Shown here one piece after another: positions 54,520 through 63,672 of a DNA stretch of 64,000 nt. The stretch lies in NCBI GenBank assembly GCA_031841125.1, contig JAJSSI010000067.1, forward strand, positions 1-64,000, written 5' to 3'. This DNA comes from Acanthococcus lagerstroemiae (lineage: Eukaryota; Arthropoda; Insecta; Hemiptera; Eriococcidae). Every line of letters begins with the position of its first letter. Position 1 is the stretch's first letter. A program made the position numbers and the translations under genes. The notes under the pieces were generated by a model. That model ran no database searches. It was not told where the DNA came from and worked only from the letters and a program-made list of their open reading frames with translations.

Positions 54520-54791
54520 GAGCTAGAGTGATTTTTTGACCACATTTTGGAGGGTATCTCGCCCGCGGAGCGTCGCCGCCAAATTTGAACAACGAATTCG
54601 AGCTCAGCGCGAAAAATTGAGTAAAAAACAGCCATCAATTCAAAAATTTTGATTTTTGAAAATTTTGAAGATTTCTCCATACTATACATCATGTCTTTTT
54701 TCGGGTGAAAAAATTTTCGGAGAGATTCGGCGTCGGGGCTGGGGCTGGTTACTCAATTTTTCGTGGCGAATTCGAATCCGTTGTCAAAATT
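54520..54791 (+). repeat. Reference short monomer (S, 272 bp)
   Basis: This copy lacks 10 bp of the leader: GATTTTTTGACCACATTTT (19 bp) replaces the 29-bp L version that contains an extra CCCATTTTGA. The lost segment lies between two GACC motifs, so the loss fits a single deletion between short direct repeats. A sister form reads GATTTTTGGACCACATTTT with the same length. S copies usually carry TTTTGGAGGG where L copies usually carry TTTTCGAGGG, and often CATCAATTC where L copies have CTTCAATTC. S is thus a linked subfamily and not a scatter of independent deletions. I count about 46 S-like copies in the window. Confidence 0.9.
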
Positions 54792-57700
54792 GAGCTAGAG
54801 TGATTTTTTGACCCATTTTGACCACATTTTCGAGGGTATCTCGCCAGCGGAGCGTCGCCGCCAAATTTGAACAACGAATTCGAGCTCAGCGCGAAAAATT
54901 GAGTAAAAAACAGCCTTCAATTCAAAAATTTTGATTTTTGAAAATTTTGAAGATTTCTCCATACTATACATCATGTCTTTTTTCGGGTGAAAAAATTTTC
55001 GGAGAGATTCGGCGTCGGGGCTGGGGCTGGTTACTCAATTTTTCGTGGCGAATTCGAATCCGTTGTCAAGATTGAGCTAGAGTGATTTTTTGACCCCATT
55101 TTGGAGGGTATCTCGCCCGCGGTGCGTCGCCGCCAAATTTGAACAACGAATTCGAGCTCAGCGCGAAAAATTGAGTAAAAAACAGCCATCAATTCAAAAA
55201 TTTTGATTTTTGAAAATTTTGAAGATTTCTCCATACTATACATCATGTCTTTTTTCGGGTGAAAAAATTTTCGGAGAGATTCGGCGTCGGGGCTGGGGCT
55301 GGTTACTCAATTTTTCGTGGCGAATTCGAATCCGTTGTCAAAATTGAGCTAGAGTGATTTTTTGACCCATTTTGACCACATTTTCGAGGGTATCTTGCCC
55401 GCGGAGCGTCGCCGCCAAATTTGAACAACGAATTCGAGCTCAGCGCGAAAAATTGAGTAAAAAACAGCCTTCAATTCAAAAATTTTGATTTTTGAAAATT
55501 TAGAAGATTTCTCCATACTATACATCATGTCTTTTTTCGGGTGAAAAAATTTTCGGAGAGATTCGGCGTCGGGGCTGGGGCTGGTTACTCAATTTTTCGT
55601 GGCGAATTCGAATCCGTTGTCAAAGTTGAGCTACAGTGATTTTTTGACCCATTTTGACCACATTTTCGAGGGTATCTTGCCCGCGGAGCGTCGCCGCCAA
55701 ATTTGAACATCGAATTCGAGTTCAGCGCGAAAAATTGAGTAAAAAACAGCCTTCAATTCAAAAATTTTGATTTTTGAAAATTTTGAAGATTTCTCCATAC
55801 TATACATCATGTCTTTTTTCGGGTGAAAAAATTTTCGGAGAGATTCGGCGTCGGGGCTGGGGCTGGTTACTCAATTTTTCGTGGCGAATTCGAATCCGTT
55901 GTCAAAATTGAGCTAGAGTGATTTTTTGACCACATTTTGAGGGTATCTCGCCCGCGGAGCGTCGCCGCCAAATTTGAACAACGAATTCGAGTTCAGCGCG
56001 AAAAATTGAGTCAAAAACAGCCTTCAATTCAAAAATTTTGATTTTTGAAAATTTTGAAGATTTCTCCATACTATACATCATGTCTTTTTTCGGGTGAAAA
56101 AATTTTCGGAGAGATTCGGCGTCGGGGCTGGGGCTGGTTACTCAATTTTTCGTGGCGAATTCGAATCCGTTGTCAAAATTGAGCTAGAGTGATTTTTTGA
56201 CCCATTTTGACCACATTTTCGAGGGTATCTTGCCCGCGGAGCGTCGCCGCCAAATTTGAACAACGAATTCGAGCTCAGCGCGAAAAATTGAGTAAAAAAC
56301 AGCCATCAATTCAAAAATTTTGATTTTTGAAAATTTTGAAGATTTCTCCATACTATACATCATGTCTTTTTTCGGGTGAAAAAATTTTCGGAGAGATTCG
56401 GCGTCGGGGCTGGGGCTGGTTACTCAATTTTTCGTGGCGAATTCGAATCCGTTGTCAAAATTGAGCTAGAGTGATTTTTTGACCCATTTTGACCACATTT
56501 TGGAGGGTATCTCGCCCGCGGAGCGTCGCCGCCAAATTTGAACAACGAATTCGAGCTCAGCGCGAAAAATTGAGTAAAAAACAGCCTTCAATTCAAAAAT
56601 TTTGATTTTTGAAAATTTTGAAGATTTCTCCATACTATACATCATGTCTTTTTTCGGGTGAAAAAATTTTCGGAGAGATTCGGCGTCGGGGCTGGGGCTG
56701 GTTACTCAATTTTTCGTGGCGAATTCGAATCCGTTGTCAAAATTGAGCTAGAGTGATTTTTGACCACATTTTGGAGGGTATCTCGCCGCGGAGCGTCGCC
56801 GCCAAATTTGAACAACGAATTCGAGCTCAGCGCGAAAAATTGAGTAAAAAACAGCCATCAATTCAAAAATTTTGATTTTTGAAAATTTTGAAGATTTCTC
56901 CATACTATACATCATGTCTTTTTTCGGGTGAAAAAATTTTCGGAGAGATTCGGCGTCGGGGCTGGGGCTGGTTACTCAATTTTTCGTGGCGAATTCGAAT
57001 CCGTTGTCAAAATTGAGCTAGAGTGATTTTTTGACCCATTTTGACCACATTTTCGAGGGTATCTCGCCCGCGGAGCGTCGCCGCCAAATTTGAACAACGA
57101 ATTCGAGCTCAGCGCGAAAAATTGAGTAAAAAACAGCCTTCAATTCAAAAATTTTGATTTTTGAAAATTTTGAAGATTTCTCCATACTATACATCATGTC
57201 TTTTTTCGGGTGAAAAAATTTTCGGAGAGATTCGGCGTCGGGGCTGGGGCTGGTTACTCAATTTTTCGTGGCGAATTCGAATCCGTTGTCAAGATTGAGC
57301 TAGAGTGATTTTTTGACCCATTTTGACCACATTTTCGAGGGTATCTCGCCCGCGGAGCGTCGCCGCCAAATTTGAACAACGAATTCGAGCTCAGCGCGAA
57401 AAATTGAGTAAAAAACAGCCTTCAATTCAAAAATTTTGATTTTTGAAAATTTTGAAGATTTCTCCATACTATACATCATGTCTTTTTTCGGGTGAAAAAA
57501 TTTTCGGAGAGATTCGGCGTCGGGGCTGGGGCTGGTTACTCAATTTTTCGTGGCGAATTCGAATCCGTTGTCAAAATTGAGCTAGAGTGATTTTTTGGAC
57601 CACATTTTCGAGGGTATCTCGCCCGCGGAGCGTCGCCGCCAAATTTGAACAACGAATTCGAGCTCAGCGCGAAAAATTGAGTAAAAAACAGCCATCAATT

Positions 57701-58415
57701 CAAAAATTTTGATTTTTGAAAATTTTGAAGATTTCTCCATACTATACATCATGTCTTTTTTCGGGTGAAAAAATTTTCGGAGAGATTCGGCGTCGGGGCT
57801 GGGGCTGGTTACTCAATTTTTCGTGGCGAATTCGAATCCGTTGTCAAAATTGAGCTAGAGTGATTTTTTGACCCATTTTGACCACATTTTCGAGGGTATC
57901 TTGCCCGCGGAGCGTCGCCGCCAAATTTGAACAACGAATTCGAGCTCAGCGCGAAAAATTGAGTAAAAAACAGCCATCAATTCAAATATTTTGATTTTTG
58001 AAAATTTTGAAGATTTCTCCATACTATACATCATGTCTTTTTTCGGGTGAAAAAATTTTCGGAGAGATTCGGCGTCGGGGCTGGGGCTGGTTACTCAATT
58101 TTTCGTGGCGAATTCGAATCCGTTGTCAAAATTGAGCTAGAGTGATTTTTTGACCCATTTTGACCACATTTTCGAGGGTATCTTGCCCGCGGAGCGTCGC
58201 CGCCAAATTTGAACAACGAATTCGAGCTCAGCGTGAAAAATTGATTAAAAAACAGCCTTCAATTCAAAAATTTTGATTTTTGAAAATTTTGAAGATTTCT
58301 CCATACTATACATCATGTCTTTTTTCGGGTGAAAAAATTTTCGGAGAGATTCGGCGTCGGGGCTGGGGCTGGTTACTCAATTTTTCGTGGCGAATTCGAA
58401 TCCGTTGTCAAAATT

Positions 58416-58979
58416 GAGCCAGAGTGATTTTTTGACCCATTTTGACCACATTTTGGAGGGTATCTCGCCCGCGGAGCGTCGCCGCCAAATTTGAACAACG
58501 AATTCGAGCTCAGCGCGAAAAATTGAGTAAAAAACAGTCTTCAATTCAAAAATTTTGATTTTTGAAAATTTTGAAGATTTCTCCATACTATACATCATGT
58601 CTTTTTTCGGGTGAAAAAATTTTCGGAGAGATTCGGCGTCGGGGCTGGGGCTGGTTACTCAATTTTTCGTGGCGAATTCGAATCCGTTGTCAAAATTGAG
58701 CCAGTGTGATTTTTTGACCCATTTTGACCACATGTTCGAGGGTATCTCGCCAGCGGAGCGTCGCCGCCAAATTTGAATAACGAATTCGAGCTCAGCGCAA
58801 AAAATTGAGTTAAAAAGAGTCTTCAATTCAAATATTTGAATTTTTGAAAATTTTGAAGATTTCTCCATACTATACATCATGTCTTTTTTCGGGTGAAAAA
58901 ATTTTCGGAGAGATTCGGCGTCGGGGCTGGGGCTGGTTACTCAATTTTTCGTGGCGAATTCGAATCCGTTGTCCAAATT
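58416..58979 (+). repeat. Two adjacent diverged long monomers (GAGCCAG start)
   Basis: Both copies start GAGCCAG instead of GAGCTAG. The first carries ACAGTCTTC. The second (58698-58979) adds CCAGTGTGATT, CATGTTCGAGG, GCCAGCGG, GAATAACGAATTC, GCGCAAAAAATTGAGTTAAA, AGAGTCTTC and CAAATATTTGAATTTTTG. The next copy to the right retains ACAGTCTTC. These markers are shared with 845-1115 and partly with 26624-27460 and 60942-61191, so they look ancestral and not recent. Confidence 0.88.
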
Positions 58980-60941
58980 GAGCTAGAGTGATTTTTTGAC
59001 CCATTTTGACCACATTTTGGAGGGTATCTCGCCCGCGGAGCGTCGCCGCCAAATTTGAACAACGAATTCGAGCTCAGCGCGAAAAATTGAGTAAAAAACA
59101 GTCTTCAATTCAAAAATTTTGATTTTTGAAAATTTTGAAGATTTCTCCATACTATACATCATGTCTTTTTTCGGGTGAAAAAATTTTCGGAGAGATTCGG
59201 CGTCGGGGCTGGGGCTGGTTACTCAATTTTTCGTGGCGAATTCGAATCCGTTGTCAAATTGAGCTAGAGTGATTTTTTGACCCATTTTGACCACATTTTC
59301 GAGGGTATCTCGCCCGCGGAGCGTCGCCGCCAAATTTGAACAACGAATTCGAGCTCAGCGCGAAAAATTGAGTAAAAAACAGCCTTCAATTCAAAAATTT
59401 TGATTTTTGAAAATTTTGAAGATTTCTCCATACTATACATCATGTCTTTTTTCGGGTGAAAAAATTTTCGGAGAGATTCGGCGTCGGGGCTGGGGCTGGT
59501 TACTCAATTTTTCGTGGCGAATTCGAATCCGTTGTCAAAATTGAGCTAGAGTGATTTTTTGACCACATTTTGGAGGGTATCTCGCCCGCGGAGCGTCGCC
59601 GCCAAATTTGAACAACGAATTCGAGCTCAGCGCGAAAAATTGAGTAAAAAACAGCCATCAATTCAAAAATTTTGATTTTTGAAAATTTTGAAGATTTCTC
59701 CATACTATACATCATGTCTTTTTTCGGGTGAAAAAATTTTCGGAGAGATTCGGCGTCGGGGCTGGGGCTGGTTACTCAATTTTTCGTGGCGAATTCGAAT
59801 CCGTTGTCAAAATTGAGCTAGAGTGATTTTTTGACCCATTTTGACCACATTTTCGAGGGTATCTCGCCCGCGGAGCGTCGCCGCCAAATTTGAACAACGA
59901 ATTCGAGCTCAGCGCGAAAAATTGAGTAAAAAACAGCCTTCAATTCAAAAATTTTGATTTTTGAAAATTTTGAAGATTTCTCCATACTATACATCATGTC
60001 TTTTTTCGGGTGAAAAAATTTTCGGAGAGATTCGGCGTCGGGGCTGGGGCTGGTTACTCAATTTTTCGTGGCGAATTCGAATCCGTTGTCAAAATTGAGC
60101 TAGAGTGATTTTTTGACCCATTTTGACCACATTTTCGAGGGTATCTCGCCCGCGGAGCGTCGCCGCCAAATTTGAACAACGAATTCGAGCTCAGCGCGAA
60201 AAATTGAGTAAAAAACAGCCTTCAATTCAAAAATTTTGATTTTTGAAAATTTTGAAGATTTCTCCATACTATACATCATGTCTTTTTTCGGGTGAAAAAA
60301 TTTTCGGAGAGATTCGGCGTCGGGGCTGGGGCTGGTTACTCAATTTTTCGTGGCGAATTCGAATCCGTTGTCAAAATTGAGCTAGAGTGATTTTTTGACC
60401 CATTTTGACCACATTTTCGAGGGTATCTCGCCGCGGAGCGTCGCCGCCAAATTTGAACAACGAATTCGAGCTCAGCGCGAAAAATTGAGTAAAAAACAGC
60501 CTTCAATTCAAAAATTTTGATTTTTGAAAATTTTGAAGATTTCTCCATACTATACATCATGTCTTTTTTCGGGTGAAAAAATTTTCGGAGAGATTCGGCG
60601 TCGGGGCTGGGGCTGGTTACTCAATTTTTCGTGGCGAATTCGAATCCGTTGTCAAAATTGAGCTAGAGTGATTTTTTGACCCATTTTGACCACATTTTCG
60701 AGGGTATCTCGCCCGCGGAGCGTCGCCGCCAAATTTGAACAACGAATTCGAGCTCAGCGCGAAAAATTGAGTAAAAAACAGCCTTCAATTCAAAAATTTT
60801 GATTTTTGAAAATTTTGAAGATTTCTCCATACTATACATCATGTCTTTTTTCGGGTGAAAAAATTTTCGGAGAGATTCGGCGTCGGGGCTGGGGCTGGTT
60901 ACTCAATTTTTCGTGGCGAATTCGAATCCGTTGTCAAAATT

Positions 60942-61191
60942 GAGCTAGTGTGATTTTTTGACCCATTTTGACCACATTTTCGAGGGTATCTCGCCATCGG
61001 AGCGTCGCCGCCAAATTTGAACAACGAATTCGAGCTCAGCGCGAAAAATTGAGTAAAAAAGAGTCTTCAATTCAAAAATTTTGATTTTTGAAAATTTTGA
61101 AGATTTCTCCATACTATCGGAGAGATTCGGCGTCGGGGCTGGGGCTGGTTACTCAATTTTTCGTGGCGAATTCGAATCCGTTGTCAAAATT
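60942..61191 (+). repeat. Monomer with 32-bp deletion (250 bp)
   Basis: CATACTATCGGAGAGATTC joins the left part of the unit to the right part, omitting 32 bp from ACATCATGTC to the T run before CGGAGAG. The copy also has GAGCTAGTGTG, GCCATCGGAGCG and AAAAAAGAGTCTTC. The next copy starts GAGCTTGAGTG. The absence of ATG-containing CATCATG here removes the usual minus-strand start codons, which is why no recurrent minus frame begins in it. Confidence 0.9.
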
Positions 61192-63563
61192 GAGCTTGAG
61201 TGATTTTTTGACCCATTTTGACCACATTTTGGAGGGTATCTCGCCCGCGGAGCGTCGCCGCCAAATTTGAACAACGAATTCGAGCTCAGCGCGAAAAATT
61301 GAGTAAAAAACAGCCATCAATTCAAAAATTTTGATTTTTGAAAATTTTGAAGATTTCTCCATACTATACATCATGTCTTTTTTCGGGTGAAAAAATTTTC
61401 GGAGAGATTCGGCGTCGGGGCTGGGGCTGGTTACTCAATTTTTCGTGGCGAATTCGAATCCGTTGTCAAAATTGAGCTAGAGTGATTTTTTGACCCATTT
61501 TGACCACATTTTCGAGGGTATCTCGCCCGCGGAGCGTCGCCGCCAAATTTGAACAACGAATTCGAGCTCAGCGCGAAAAATTGAGTAAAAAACAGCCTTC
61601 AATTCAAAAATTTTGATTTTTGAAAATTTTGAAGATTTCTCCATACTATACATCATGTCTTTTTCGGGTGAAAAAATTTTCGGAGAGATTCGGCGTCGGG
61701 GCTGGGGCTGGTTACTCAATTTTTCGTGGCGAATTCGAATCCGTTGTCAAAATTGAGCTAGAGTGATTTTTTGACCCATTTTGACCACATTTTCGAGGGT
61801 ATCTCGCCCGCGGAGCGTCGCCGCCAAATTTGAACAACGAATTCGAGCTCAGCGCGAAAAATTGAGTAAAAAACAGCCTTCAATTCAAAAATTTTGATTT
61901 TTGAAAATTTTGAAGATTTCTCCATACTATACATCATGTCTTTTTTCGGGTGAAAAAATTTTCGGAGAGATTCGGCGTCGGGGCTGGGGCTGGTTACTCA
62001 ATTTTTCGTGGCGAATTCGAATCCGTTGTCAAAATTGAGCTAGAGTGATTTTTTGACCCATTTTGACCACATTTTGGAGGGTATCTCGCCCGCGGAGCGT
62101 CGCCGCCAAATTTGAACAACGAATTCGAGCTCAGCGCGAAAAATTGAGTAAAAAACAGCCATCAATTCAAAAATTTTGATTTTTGAAAATTTTGAAGATT
62201 TCTCCATACTATACATCATGTCTTTTTTCGGGTGAAAAAATTTTCGGAGAGATTCGGCGTCGGGGCTGGGGCTGGTTACTCAATTTTTCGTGGCGAATTC
62301 GAATCCGTTGTCAAAATTGAGCTAGAGTGATTTTTTGACCCATTTTGACCACATTTTCGAGGGTATCTCGCCGCGGAGCGTCGCCGCCAAATTTGAACAA
62401 CGAATTCGAGCTCAGCGCGAAAAATTGAGTAAAAAACAGCCTTCAATTCAAAAATTTTGATTTTTGAAAATTTTGAAGATTTCTCCATACTATACATCAT
62501 GTCTTTTTTCGGGTGAAAAAATTTTCGGAGAGATTCGGCGTCGGGGCTGGGGCTGGTTACTCAATTTTTCGTGGCGAATTCGAATCCGTTGTCAAAATTG
62601 AGCTAGAGTGATTTTTGGACCACATTTTCGAGGGTATCTCGCCCGCGGAGCGTCGCCGCCAAATTTGAACAACGAATTCGAGCTCAGCGCGAAAAATTGA
62701 GTAAAAAACAGCCTTCAATTCAAAAATTTTGATTTTTGAAAATTTTGAAGATTTCTCCATACTATACATCATGTCTTTTTTCGGGTGAAAAAATTTTCGG
62801 AGAGATTCGGCGTCGGGGCTGGGGCTGGTTACTCAATTTTTCGTGGCGAATTCGAATCCGTTGTCAAAATTGAGCTAGAGTGATTTTTTGACCCATTTTG
62901 ACCACATTTTCGAGGGTATCTCGCCCGCGGAGCGTCGCCGCCAAATTTGAACAACGAATTCGAGCTCAGCGCGAAAAATTGAGTAAAAAACAGCCTTCAA
63001 TTCAAAAATTTGATTTTTGAAAATTTTGAAGATTTCTCCATACTATACATCATGTCTTTTTTCGGGTGAAAAAATTTTCGGAGAGATTCGGCGTCGGGGC
63101 TGGGGCTGGTTACTCAATTTTTCGTGGCGAATTCGAATCCGTTGTCAAATTGAGCTAGAGTGATTTTTTGACCCATTTTGACCACATTTTCGAGGGTATC
63201 TCGCCCGCGGAGCGTCGCCGCCAAATTTGAACAACGAATTCGAGCTCAGCGCGAAAAATTGAGTAAAAAACAGCCATCAATTCAAAAATTTTGATTTTTG
63301 AAAATTTTGAAGATTTCTCCATACTATACATCATGTCTTTTTTCGGGTGAAAAAATTTTCGGAGAGATTCGGCGTCGGGGCTGGGGCTGGTTACTCAATT
63401 TTTCGTGGCGAATTCGAATCCGTTGTCAAAATTGAGCTAGAGTGATTTTTTGACCCATTTTGACCACATTTTCGAGGGTATCTCGCCCGCGGAGCGTCGC
63501 CGCCAAATTTGAACAACGAATTCGAGCTCAGCGCGAAAAATTGAGTAAAAAACAGCCTTCAAT

Positions 63564-63583
63564 TCAAAAATTTTGATTTTTGA
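63564..63583. other. Hairpin-forming A/T segment (one per monomer)
   Basis: TCAAAAATTTTGATTTTTGA is a perfect inverted repeat with an 8-bp stem and a 4-base loop (TTTG). It is given here for the reference unit and is present in most copies; it is altered in some, for example where CAAATATTTTG occurs (near 5402, 18630 and 57985) and removed at 37809-38073. A/T stems of this kind are weak, and a biological role is not implied by the sequence alone. Confidence 0.75.
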
Positions 63584-63652
63584 AAATTTTGAAGATTTCT
63601 CCATACTATACATCATGTCTTTTTTCGGGTGAAAAAATTTTCGGAGAGATTC

Positions 63653-63672
63653 GGCGTCGGGGCTGGGGCTGG
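63653..63672 (+). other. G-run patch with quadruplex potential (one per monomer)
   Basis: GGCGTCGGGGCTGGGGCTGG contains runs of 2, 4, 4 and 2 G separated by 4, 2 and 2 bases, enough for a two-tetrad G-quadruplex on the plus strand. The patch is conserved in nearly all copies. Its G runs vary by one in some copies (near 1608, 22660, 31062, 32465, 34715, 41655, 47767 and 53617), expand to seven G near 6059, and are interrupted as GGTGCTGG in a few. Confidence 0.6.

Larger units (their letters stand above)
42556..57851 (+). repeat. Higher-order repeat block with recurring short monomers
   Basis: Twenty S copies start at 42556, 43109, 43944, 44215, 44769, 45605, 46440, 46992, 48107, 49507, 50343, 51461, 52014, 52850, 53403, 54520, 55074, 55910, 56745 and 57579. 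The intervals are mostly close to 554, 836 or 1118 bp, that is SL, SLL or SLLL, with one adjacent SS and one SLLLL. About 836 bp is the commonest spacing (8 of 19). This is an irregular higher-order repeat, as expected when blocks of two to four monomers are copied by unequal exchange. No gene is seen. Confidence 0.88.

Noticed and set aside
240..62772. Recurrent minus-strand reading frames of 60-93 codons beginning at CATCATG and ending near GGTTACTC
   Set aside because: They follow the satellite unit and not a gene. One-base indels in the core and A/T segment switch their middle and end between frames with no sign of selection to keep one protein, lengths vary by copy, and no domain, signal peptide or splice-site pattern is evident.
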